From positions 86,463 to 150,462 of the forward strand of contig NZ_JASHIC010000023.1 in the NCBI RefSeq assembly GCF_030056705.1: DNA of 64,000 nucleotides, written 5' to 3'. The notes under the pieces were generated by a model. That model did no database searches. It worked only from the letters and a program-made list of their open reading frames with translations, and was not told where the DNA came from. Numbering within the stretch: the stretch's first letter is position 1; the number at the start of each line of letters is the position of its first letter. The DNA comes from Flectobacillus longus (GTDB lineage Bacteria; Bacteroidota; Bacteroidia; Cytophagales; Spirosomataceae). The position numbers and the translations under genes were made by a program. This document shows, one piece after another, positions 51,913 through 59,253 of the stretch.

Positions 51913-52380
51913 TTAGTGTAACTGTACCTCAAAAGAGTCTTGATATTGTACACAAGAGCTATTATTGGTAGCACACAATTGGTAAATGATTTTGCCTGTG
52001 ATTTGAGTGTGAGATTCAAGAATTTGAATGGCTTGCGTAAATCGTGCTTTTTTTTCAAAATACACTACTTGTCCTTTCCAGAATGTATCCCAAGTTTTGT
52101 GAGGATTAATGGATTTTAGTCCTCCAACGAGTTTAAAACTGGTATTAGGTTGAATTACCAAATAAGCAGGCTTAGGCCCTGGCACAACTTGTGCGTCGCT
52201 AGCATATAATTTCCAGTTAGGAAAAATTTGTGCTTCGAGGACTAGTTGGACAGTTTCGCCTTTTTTCGGGTATTTTTTGGTGGTAGATACCGAAAATTTG
52301 GCTCGTTTGGTCTGAGCTTGTAGAGGGGTGTTCCCTATACAAAAGACAATTAGTAGTATGCTTAAAAAACGATTTATCAT
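51913..52380 (-). CDS. Periplasmic DsbD-alpha-like domain protein
   Basis: 155 residues with signal peptide (ending QAQ at about 23). The mature part is an immunoglobulin-like domain that resembles the N-terminal (alpha) domain of DsbD: VQLVLEAQIFPNWKLYASD, a VVYFEKKARFTQAIQI strand, then IIYQLCATNNSSCVQYQDSF with Cys136 and Cys143 in place of the DsbD redox pair. Without the membrane part of DsbD it would need another electron source, for example the thioredoxin-like protein of the same operon. Gaps to neighbours are 3 and 12 bases. Confidence 0.75.
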   Translation of the reverse strand: MINRFLSILLIVFCIGNTPLQAQTKRAKFSVSTTKKYPKKGETVQLVLEAQIFPNWKLYASDAQVVPGPKPAYLVIQPNTSFKLVGGLKSINPHKTWDTFWKGQVVYFEKKARFTQAIQILESHTQITGKIIYQLCATNNSSCVQYQDSFEVQLH

Positions 52381-52383
52381 AGA

Positions 52384-52614
52384 CTAGTTACAGCCACAGC
52401 CACCACCTGTTTTACCGCCGTTGGCACCCGAAGCGCCTTCGCGATACAGTTGGAAGTTTTGTTCAAATTTGACAACCTTACGAGAACTCAATTCCATGTC
52501 AGAATCATTGATATATGCCTTTTGATAAGGCTTTACAGTTTGGCAAGCACTTGTGGCTAGGCCTCCCATCAATAGCAATGCTGCTACTTTTATGTTAAAA
52601 CGTGTTGACTTCAT
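52384..52614 (-). CDS. DUF4266 small lipoprotein with C-terminal CGC motif
   Basis: 76 residues. Lipobox TSAC gives Cys24; mature part KPYQKAYINDSDMELSSRKVVKFEQNFQLYREGASGANGG and the fixed C-terminus GGGCGCN (Cys73, Cys75) define DUF4266. The two terminal cysteines could bind metal or take part in thiol exchange. A Ser-Gly-Ala-Asn stretch (62-65) is close to, but not a match with, the S/T-G-A-S/T site of ApbE flavinylation. Partner of DUF3570 in most genomes. Begins 124 bases after the ApbE gene. Confidence 0.87.
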   Translation of the reverse strand: MKSTRFNIKVAALLLMGGLATSACQTVKPYQKAYINDSDMELSSRKVVKFEQNFQLYREGASGANGGKTGGGCGCN

Positions 52615-52738
52615 ACTCAGAGTTGATTTGTTTTTGAAATATCAACAAAGGATTGGCAATATGCGAAAAGTTGAAAATTGTAAAACGGACAAAATATAAT
52701 TTTACGATTGGGTAATCATCGATTTTCGGACTGCACTA

Positions 52739-53671
52739 TTACTTTATGTTAATATTCCGTGAGGTATAAATTTTGTTTTGGTCATCAATAATAATACAAG
52801 CTATCTGTCGCATTTGGTTGATTAAGTCCAGTCCGACTCTGATACCCATCACCATCACGGGAGTAGCCATGGCATCAGATAATTCTGCGTTGGGACTTAT
52901 AATAGTTACGCTTTTTATGCCTGATACAGGTAAGCCTGTTTGTGGGTCGATGGTATGCGAATATTTTTTGCCATCAATCATCACGTATTTTTCATAATTG
53001 CCAGATGTAGCCACAGCCACATCGCTGATTGATAAATACGAGAAAGGGCTTTCGCCAGCTTGTGGATTAGCAATACCAATGGTCCAAGGTTTTCCGTTTG
53101 GCTGGTTGCCCCAAGTAGAGAGGTCACCAGCAGCATTGACAATACCGCTTTTTATACCTAGCGATTTTAGTAATTGTTTAGCTTTTTCGGCGGCATAACC
53201 TTTTCCGATACCACCAAATCCAATACGCATGCCTTTTTCTTTTAAAAAAACCGTATGACGTTCTGGATTCAAGATTACATTTTGATAATTAATCAAACGA
53301 ACAGATTCCAAGGCAATTTCTTTACTTGGCAATGCGGTCATGTTGGTATCAAAATTCCATAAGCTTTTGTCAATCGAGCCATAAGTAATATCAAATGCAC
53401 CTTGGGTTAGCGCTGATATTCGTTGTGCACGAGCAACCAAATCAAACATTTCGGCGTCTACTTCAACAGGAGCAATTCCTGCCATCGCATTGACCTTATT
53501 GGTTTGACTTTGGTCGTTGAAGGTAGTCAGAAGTCGTTCTATACGCTTGATTTCTTCTACGGCTTGGTCGATACAACGATTAGCGTAATCGGCATTATCG
53601 TCGACTACGCTAATTTCAAAATAATTACCCATCAAGCGATGACCTTGCTTATGTACTTCGACTTGACTCAT
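52739..53671 (-). CDS. apbE: FAD:protein FMN transferase (ApbE)
   Basis: 310 residues from ATG 53671, one base after the stop codon of the thioredoxin gene; an ATG at 53683 in the same frame would overlap it. Motifs: MGNYFEISV, RLLTTFNDQSQTNKVNAMAG, GAFDITYG, GGIGKGYAAEKAKQLL, VNAAGDLSTWG, YEKYVMIDGKKYSHTIDPQTGLPV and SDAMATPVMVMG (Mg2+ binding). The enzyme attaches FMN through phosphate to Thr/Ser of exported proteins. No signal peptide is predicted, so export or a cytosolic role is open. The flavinylated target is not evident in the operon. Confidence 0.92.
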   Translation of the reverse strand: MSQVEVHKQGHRLMGNYFEISVVDDNADYANRCIDQAVEEIKRIERLLTTFNDQSQTNKVNAMAGIAPVEVDAEMFDLVARAQRISALTQGAFDITYGSIDKSLWNFDTNMTALPSKEIALESVRLINYQNVILNPERHTVFLKEKGMRIGFGGIGKGYAAEKAKQLLKSLGIKSGIVNAAGDLSTWGNQPNGKPWTIGIANPQAGESPFSYLSISDVAVATSGNYEKYVMIDGKKYSHTIDPQTGLPVSGIKSVTIISPNAELSDAMATPVMVMGIRVGLDLINQMRQIACIIIDDQNKIYTSRNINIK

Positions 53672-53672
53672 G

Positions 53673-54110
53673 CTATTTGGCATTCGTAATCTTGTTAATT
53701 TGAGAGATAAATTCTTCAGGAGGCGTGTTTGTATAGCCATCCCATGTTTTTACGACTTTACCATTGGCATCAATCAGTAAAGTGTAAGGGAATTTACCTT
53801 CGGGATTATATTTTTCTGCTAAAGCTTCATTATGCTCGGTTTGCTGTGGGCTTAACTTGTTTTTAGACAGTCTAGGGAAATCCGCACGAACTAATACCAG
53901 TTTTTCAGTAGCAAAGTTTTGAAAAGTACCTGTTTCAAAAACATCCTTTTTCAATCTAATACAAGGTACACACCAGTCTGAGCCTGAAAAGTTCAGCAAA
54001 ATATACTTGTGTGATTGTGTAGCTTCTTGCTTTGCAGAAGCAAAGTCGGTTTTCCATTCGGGAGCTAGGCTCAAAAGAAAGGAAATAACAAAAGCACTTA
54101 GTATTTTCAT
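53673..54110 (-). CDS. Thioredoxin-like periplasmic protein
   Basis: 145 residues with signal peptide (about 1-16) and a thioredoxin fold: YILLNFSGSDWCVPCIRLKKDVF (redox site Cys47-V-P-Cys50), LVLVRADFPRLSKNKL, cis-Pro in GKFPYTLLIDANGKVV. The long insertion after the third strand resembles the DUF255/thioredoxin_7 subgroup. It likely keeps thiols of the operon partners reduced (DUF4266 Cys pair or the DsbD-alpha-like protein). Ends one base before the apbE start, so translation is coupled. Confidence 0.88.
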   Translation of the reverse strand: MKILSAFVISFLLSLAPEWKTDFASAKQEATQSHKYILLNFSGSDWCVPCIRLKKDVFETGTFQNFATEKLVLVRADFPRLSKNKLSPQQTEHNEALAEKYNPEGKFPYTLLIDANGKVVKTWDGYTNTPPEEFISQINKITNAK

Positions 54111-54177
54111 CTTTTTTTAAGTTATAGATGGCTTTATCCGAAAACATAGCCATCGAAGTTGACATTACTCTTATGTT

Positions 54178-54591
54178 CTAAGAATAAATACGTAACGAAT
54201 TCCCAGATAGTTCGGTTTTGTACACACTTAATCCTGCACTCGCATAACTATTTAACCCAACACCTGCTGTAGTAAAGCGAGCGCCGTGTTCTGTACAGTA
54301 AAATTCATTGTTTAGAAATACTACTTTTGTTCTTGCTTCATGTGTACAAATGTGCGATCCTGCCACATAAGTTCCTTGCGATGTACGTGCTACCACAACA
54401 TTGCTATTGATGATATAACCACCGTTGTTTTTTAAGGCAGCGTTTGCTGAAATTGTTAAGTCGAGTGTAAAATCTACACTTCCTGGGGTTGCAATAGGAG
54501 ATAAATCTGAACTTTTGCTACAAGCTGTTAGAAGAGTCATAAGGGCAGCTCCGCCAAACCCTGCATTTTTTAAGAATTCGTAACGTGTCAT
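54178..54591 (-). CDS. Rieske-type [2Fe-2S] lipoprotein, short form
   Basis: 137 residues. Starts with MTRYEFLKNAGFGG, similar to twin-arginine leaders but without RR, and a lipobox LTAC (Cys24). The C-terminal half is a Rieske fold: CTHEARTKVVFLNNEFYCTEHGARF provides Cys82, His84, Cys99, His102, the four cluster ligands. It is likely an electron carrier on the periplasmic side. First gene of the thioredoxin/ApbE/DUF4266/DUF3570 operon (67 bases to the next). A paralogue lies upstream beyond repeat copy D. Confidence 0.87.
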   Translation of the reverse strand: MTRYEFLKNAGFGGAALMTLLTACSKSSDLSPIATPGSVDFTLDLTISANAALKNNGGYIINSNVVVARTSQGTYVAGSHICTHEARTKVVFLNNEFYCTEHGARFTTAGVGLNSYASAGLSVYKTELSGNSLRIYS

Positions 54592-54732
54592 TGTTTATAT
54601 GGTTAGTAAATGGACTTATTCGAGTTGTGAGTGCTGAATTTGGAGTTTTGAGTTTTAATAATTAATATAGGTAATTGCTTGATATACAGTCTTCCATCTT
54701 AACTGTTAAAGGCTTTTTCTCTTTATTCAGAA

Positions 54733-55020
54733 TTTAAGTATTAATGCAAAATAAAATTGCATTAATACGCTTTAAGCCGTAGGCAAAAGAGCTTAAATTA
54801 TTTCATGAGAAATTCTTTTCAACTTTTAGTCTACAGCATAAAGCCTAGAGCTTAATGCGGGTGAAATTTAAGATTATGCTTGGGGCTTTCAGGTAACGGC
54901 TTTCGGCGGTGGGTTTTGGAAAAAGCATGACTGTGGTTATTAAAAAACATTTTAACACTCTTTGCCTTGTGCCTGTTGCCTAAACACATAACTCAAATCT
55001 TATTCTACACGATTACTTAT
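54733..55020. repeat. Intergenic repeat family 1, copy D, with inverted ends (MITE-like)
   Basis: About 288 bases filling the gap between two Rieske paralogues. The left end reads AAGTATTAATGCAAAATAAA and the right end, on the other strand, AAGTAATCGTGTAGAATAAG: degenerate terminal inverted repeats. The left half matches copies A and B; the right half (54905-55020) matches copy E at the window end at roughly nine bases in ten. No coding frame. Confidence 0.8.
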
Positions 55021-55034
55021 GCTTATGAGCAATT

Positions 55035-55541
55035 TTATGAAATTTCTAGTGTATTACCATTGACGGTCACTGTATATACTGCCAAACCTTTTGCTCCATA
55101 ACTATTGAGCCCAACCCCCGTTGTGCTATATCTAGCACCGTGTTCTGAGCAGAAAAATTCACCATTTAGAAACGTTACTTTTTTCTTGGGCTCGTGACTA
55201 CAAGTTTGTGTTGCTGCCACATAGGTATTTTGAGCAGTACGTGCTACCACAATGCTGTTTACGATAATATAGCCCCCACTGTTTTTTAAAGCCGCATTTG
55301 CTGTGGCTGTTAAGTCTACAGAAGCTAGAAGAGTCGAACTTGAAGAGCCAGAGGAGGTTCCTGACCCTGAGGTAGAACCCGATGTCGTTCCCGAACTAGA
55401 TGAACTGCTACTACTCGATGATGAACTTGAACTGGTGGTCGAAGTGGGAGTAGGGTCATTATTAGATTGGCAAGAGGCAAGCAATGCCATTAATGCGCCT
55501 CCCTGAAAGCCCATTGATTTTAAGAATTCATAACGTGTCAT
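55035..55541 (-). CDS. Rieske-type [2Fe-2S] lipoprotein with Ser/Gly-rich linker
   Basis: 168 residues, paralogue of the 54178-54591 product (same MTRYEFLK start, lipobox LASC with Cys24, same NSYGAKGLAVY end). Cluster ligands are Cys114, His116, Cys131, His134 in CSHEPKKKVTFLNGEFFCSEHGARY. It differs by a linker (29-72) made almost only of Ser, Thr and Gly that would hold the cluster domain well away from the membrane. The serine codons are mixed (AGT, TCA, TCG, AGC, TCT), so the DNA is not a simple tandem repeat. Confidence 0.87.
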   Translation of the reverse strand: MTRYEFLKSMGFQGGALMALLASCQSNNDPTPTSTTSSSSSSSSSSSSSSGTTSGSTSGSGTSSGSSSSTLLASVDLTATANAALKNSGGYIIVNSIVVARTAQNTYVAATQTCSHEPKKKVTFLNGEFFCSEHGARYSTTGVGLNSYGAKGLAVYTVTVNGNTLEIS

Positions 55542-55635
55542 TAGATGAAAGATTTTGTTGAAAATATATGGTTAGTCTAAATGTAAAGGTGGCGCATGTA
55601 ATAATCGTGTAGCAGAAAGATGAATGATTAGTTTG

Positions 55636-55669
55636 AAGATTTCATCCATAAAACTATGGATGAAATCTT
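55636..55669 (-). terminator. Hairpin at the end of the S41 protease operon
   Basis: AAGATTTCATCCAT (55636-55649) and its exact complement (55656-55669) around a 6-base loop, 8 bases after the stop codon of the Cys-rich protein gene. No T tract. Confidence 0.6.
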
Positions 55670-55676
55670 AAGGCAA

Positions 55677-55928
55677 TTATGCTAGTGGATGTTGTTCGAC
55701 CAAGTCAAAGAAATACGTCGGAGTATTTTCTGACGACAAATCTTTTAATTCAAATGTAAGTTCTTGGTTTGCAATCGTAATAGCCATCTGAAAGCCTTTG
55801 AAAAGCTGTAATCCAAGTGTTTGTTTACACCAATAACAACACTGAGAAAGCTTTTGTACAATTTCATCGTAATGAGGTCTTTGCGAGGTTTTAACCGTAC
55901 AAAGCATCATACTTTCTGATACATTCAT
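55677..55928 (-). CDS. Small Cys-rich protein following the S41 protease
   Basis: 83 residues; starts 2 bases after the stop codon of the protease gene, which supports that it is real and co-translated. No signal peptide. Contains a QCCYWC motif (Cys30, Cys31, Cys34) plus Cys10, then a helical and a beta part (QMAITIANQELTFELKDL). No family recognised. It might bind metal or sit in the cytosol as a partner of the operon; nothing more can be said. Confidence 0.6.
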   Translation of the reverse strand: MNVSESMMLCTVKTSQRPHYDEIVQKLSQCCYWCKQTLGLQLFKGFQMAITIANQELTFELKDLSSENTPTYFFDLVEQHPLA

Positions 55929-55930
55929 AA

Positions 55931-57385
55931 TTATTTGTTAATTAATTTGGGGAGATAGTTTTTGATCATAAGTTTCTCGTTCCTTTTCGGATTATCTGCA
56001 TAATTTTCACGGGTGGTGTAATTTAATAAAATTCCTGCACTCTGACGGGCTCCATTTGTATTTGGTACTGACACACCCATTACAGTCAAAGCCTTGTTAA
56101 ACAACGGTTCATAATCGTTACCCAGAGGCTGTAGTGGCAACACATTATCATCTACAGCATAAGTTGGTGCGATTCCGTTTATATTTCCATAGTCTGATTC
56201 TCCATTAGCATTTTGGGTGATACCCAACATCATATATATACCCCATTTCCAACGTTTTTGGTCATCAGCCACCAACGTCCCAAACAGGTTTTTCCCATAG
56301 GTATGTTCTCCAATCGTAATTACCTGCATATATGGCTTTAATCCATTTATCACCAATTCACTTGATGATGCCGTACCATTGGATGTTAATACGAACACAC
56401 GGTTTAGATTATTGCCAATATTATTTTTTTCAATAGAAAAATAGTTGTTAAATATATTGCTTCCATATTGTTTCGCAAAATAAGTTTGGTATTTACTATT
56501 GTATTGGTCTTTAAAAAAAATCTTATTTGTTGTTAGATTATTCACAATCAACGATGCCAAAGTTGTGGCACTACTGATATATCCCCCTGGATTAAATCTT
56601 AAATCTAATACTAGCTCATTGACACCTGCGGCTTTAAAATCTGCAAAAATACTACGCAACTGATTGTCGTATTTCAAAGTATCACCAGTGTCAAGTCCAG
56701 GTACAAATTGTGAATAAACCAAATAACCTATAGTTTTATTGGCTGAGGTTTTTTGAACAATACTTGAAAATGCAATCGGATTTTCGGTGACTTCTGTTTT
56801 GGTAACAGATACCGTGTTCGAAGTGGCAACAATACTGCCATTGGTAATACTTCCTAAGGTAAAAGTAACGGTTTCGTTACCCATCAAAGATGAAAAATTA
56901 CTACTAGTAATATTTTGTCCATTGATTTTTACGATAATATCACCTCTGTTTAGGCCTACTATCGCAGCAGGGCTTCCTGCGATTACTTGAGTTAAGACAA
57001 CCCCTACATTGGTTTGTGTATTGTCCAAATAACCAAGCATGTAGCGAATGCCAAAAACTTTTGACACACCATTAAACTCTTTTTCGAGTTCATCAACATC
57101 GTCTGTTACCATCGAAAACCTATCGACAGTACTGCGTTGATATACCAGCTTTTCAAAGAAATCATCAGAGGCATCCGTTAACGATAACGTACTAATGGCT
57201 GGCAACTGATCGTACCAATAATATGCGTCTGACATCGTATCATAAATCCACTGATTAATCTGCTGGGTATTGTCTACAGGAGTAACTGTTGTGTCATCCT
57301 TTTTTGAACATGCCGTAAATACCAACAGACTAATACTGAGTACTGTTATAAATTTGATGATGTTGAAACGTAGCATACTATTCAT
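55931..57385 (-). CDS. S41 family (C-terminal processing) peptidase lipoprotein
   Basis: 484 residues. Lipoprotein signal (LLVFTAC, Cys26; ATG 57376 is an alternative start). Order: N-terminal helical domain (DTMSDAYYWYDQLP), PDZ domain (about 125-195; LTQVIAGSPAAIVGLNRGDIIVKINGQ), S41 protease domain with DLRFNPGGYISSA, LTSNGTASSSELVINGL (nucleophile is the first Ser of SSSE) and IGEHTYGKNLFG (catalytic Lys). It is probably anchored in the outer membrane and cuts exported proteins; targets unknown. Second to last of a four-gene set with a barrel and an SGNH-like protein. Confidence 0.92.
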   Translation of the reverse strand: MNSMLRFNIIKFITVLSISLLVFTACSKKDDTTVTPVDNTQQINQWIYDTMSDAYYWYDQLPAISTLSLTDASDDFFEKLVYQRSTVDRFSMVTDDVDELEKEFNGVSKVFGIRYMLGYLDNTQTNVGVVLTQVIAGSPAAIVGLNRGDIIVKINGQNITSSNFSSLMGNETVTFTLGSITNGSIVATSNTVSVTKTEVTENPIAFSSIVQKTSANKTIGYLVYSQFVPGLDTGDTLKYDNQLRSIFADFKAAGVNELVLDLRFNPGGYISSATTLASLIVNNLTTNKIFFKDQYNSKYQTYFAKQYGSNIFNNYFSIEKNNIGNNLNRVFVLTSNGTASSSELVINGLKPYMQVITIGEHTYGKNLFGTLVADDQKRWKWGIYMMLGITQNANGESDYGNINGIAPTYAVDDNVLPLQPLGNDYEPLFNKALTVMGVSVPNTNGARQSAGILLNYTTRENYADNPKRNEKLMIKNYLPKLINK

Positions 57386-57427
57386 AAAATTTAGTGAGTT
57401 TTATAATGCTTGACTTCTTAGCTGAGA

Positions 57428-58228
57428 CTAATTGTCACATAGCTGGAAATAATATTGATGTTTACGAACTTCAAAACGATAATGTTTGAGTATCTGACTT
57501 GCTAACACTCGATGCCCAAGTGCATTGAGATATTTGCCATCGTTCAAGAAAAAATAGGGGTGAGGTTCAATCACCTCCATTGTTTTGAACCAATTAAAAT
57601 CCTGTGCTTTACAAACATCTCTAAGAACATTCTCCCCAAGATTTCTTAGTAGTTGCGTACATGGATTCAAACTAGGCTGCGGACCAAGTAAGATTACTTT
57701 TTCTTTAAAATTTTGAAGAAGGTTTATCATCACTTTGAGTTGTCGTTCAAAGTGCTTGATAACACCAAGCTTTCCTGTACTCGCCATTTTATTTAATAGC
57801 ATCCTTTTGACATAAGGAAGACAAGGAAAGCTTAAAGAAGGTTGCTTTAAAGTAGGGTTTGGTCGATATAATTCCCGCATTAGTCCCAAATTAGCTGGAA
57901 CAATAATTGTTTTTCGGTACATTTCATCCGTTTCTACCCTATGATTAAATGAATGAAAAGAGTCATTAAATAAATCTGCCCAGGGGCGTTCTCCATCAAG
58001 CTCATCTAATCCACTTTGAATGATTATTAACTGATAATTAGAAATATAGTTTCCAAGCCCCATGAGTGCCTCAATGGTTTTGTCCATGGAAAAGTGCACC
58101 AGGGTATCTACAATGACCTGCTCGTGGTCGAGTGTACTTACACTTTCGGTAAGTACATCGATAAAACCCTTAGATGCAGCGACACCATATCCAAAAACTT
58201 GATGCCCACCAATGACCAAGATTTTCAT
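57428..58228 (-). CDS. SGNH-fold-like protein with altered catalytic motifs
   Basis: 266 residues, no signal peptide. Rossmann-like start MKILVIGGHQVFGYGVAASKGF takes the place of the GDS block, YQLIIIQSGLDELDGERPW resembles block III, and DGKYLNALGHRVLASQIL resembles block V, but the nucleophile Ser and the block V His (D-x-x-H) are replaced (His-Gln and Tyr). It therefore looks like a divergent, perhaps inactive, SGNH hydrolase. It sits between a barrel gene and the S41 protease (gap 42 bases). Confidence 0.55.
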   Translation of the reverse strand: MKILVIGGHQVFGYGVAASKGFIDVLTESVSTLDHEQVIVDTLVHFSMDKTIEALMGLGNYISNYQLIIIQSGLDELDGERPWADLFNDSFHSFNHRVETDEMYRKTIIVPANLGLMRELYRPNPTLKQPSLSFPCLPYVKRMLLNKMASTGKLGVIKHFERQLKVMINLLQNFKEKVILLGPQPSLNPCTQLLRNLGENVLRDVCKAQDFNWFKTMEVIEPHPYFFLNDGKYLNALGHRVLASQILKHYRFEVRKHQYYFQLCDN

Positions 58229-58268
58229 GTTGTATTAATGCTGTTTTTTGAACTTGTTCCTCTATACG

Positions 58269-58952
58269 TTATTTGCTCTTCTTTTGAAGTGAATGGTCAA
58301 ACAGTCCCAACTTCAAGCCTATATTTACCGATGGACCACTCACTTGGTTATAATCTAGTGTATTAGTTGAGCGACGATTGTCAATACCAGCAAAACGATA
58401 ATTAGCACCTACAAAAACCTTAGCATATTTGAATAAATTACCTTCTAGATTTATACCTCCTTGTGCTACAAAAAAACGATTTCCAAAGCCATTTCTCGAT
58501 GGTCCACCCCAAGGTTGTGGATTTCTATTGTCATTGTCTATCCCAAGCCTATCATTGGCAGAGCCCATGCCTAACAGCACTGGAACACTAAAGTGAAAGC
58601 GTTTGCTAGGTTTGAAAGTATATTCCACTTTTATACCACCATATCTGAAATCAACACCATCTCCATTGCGAAATCCACGTCCTGTACTATAACCACTTAG
58701 ACCGATGCCTAATTTTTGGTTCAATAAAATCATCGCCGAGCCTCCAAACAAAGGTTTTACATGACCATCCAAATAACTAATTTGAGTTTCGGGAGCTACA
58801 TACAGACCTATTTGCTTTATTTTTACAGGTCTAAGTCCTTTTAAAATGTATTCTGTTTTACTAGAATCTTTTACCGCAGCGCTTTGCTGAGCAATGGTGC
58901 TACCAGTCATGGTAGTTAGGATAATTAATACAAGTATTCTCAACTTTTTCAT
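58269..58952 (-). CDS. Outer membrane beta-barrel protein, function unknown
   Basis: 227 residues from ATG 58952 (MKKLRILVLIILTTMTGSTIAQQ, signal peptide); upstream in-frame residues are not signal-like. Mature strands include GLYVAPETQISYLDGHVKPLFGGSAMILLNQKLGIGLSGYSTGRGF, FRYGGIKVEYTFKPSKRFHFSVPVLLGMGS and VNIGLKLGLF, the alternating pattern of small barrels in Bacteroidota. Head gene of the minus-strand set that ends with the Cys-rich protein; divergent from the ECF sigma factor gene with 301 bases between. Confidence 0.8.
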   Translation of the reverse strand: MKKLRILVLIILTTMTGSTIAQQSAAVKDSSKTEYILKGLRPVKIKQIGLYVAPETQISYLDGHVKPLFGGSAMILLNQKLGIGLSGYSTGRGFRNGDGVDFRYGGIKVEYTFKPSKRFHFSVPVLLGMGSANDRLGIDNDNRNPQPWGGPSRNGFGNRFFVAQGGINLEGNLFKYAKVFVGANYRFAGIDNRRSTNTLDYNQVSGPSVNIGLKLGLFDHSLQKKSK

Positions 58953-59070
58953 AAAATGTATATAATAAATGGTTCTTACTATACAGTTACATACCAAGAT
59001 TTGAGTTTACTCATTCTCAATATGTTATTGGTTTGAATTCAATAAACATGACCTTAATCGTGTGATAAAA

Positions 59071-59104
59071 CGTTGCCTAATTTTTTTTTTTTTTTCAGGC
59101 AACG
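59071..59104. promoter_or_regulatory. Hairpin with a 15-T homopolymer loop between divergent genes
   Basis: CGTTGCCT (59071-59078) and AGGCAACG (59097-59104) are exact complements; 15 consecutive T fill the loop. It lies between the barrel gene (start 58952, minus) and the ECF gene (start 59254, plus). Long T tracts are prone to slipped-strand length change. Confidence 0.55.
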
Positions 59105-59253
59105 GAAAACAACAAATACCAGTCAAACTATTTAGAAGAATTTTAGATAAGGAAAAATAACAGATGATGATAAGTATGGTTGAATATCAGTCCGTTACAT
59201 GCGTAGATAATCTGTTCAAATGTTTAACTTAGCTTTATAAAACACTTAAGCCT

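Noticed and set aside
55316..55440. DNA tandem repeat or CRISPR-like array
   Set aside because: It is a coding Ser/Gly region with mixed codons; no regular repeat-spacer structure.
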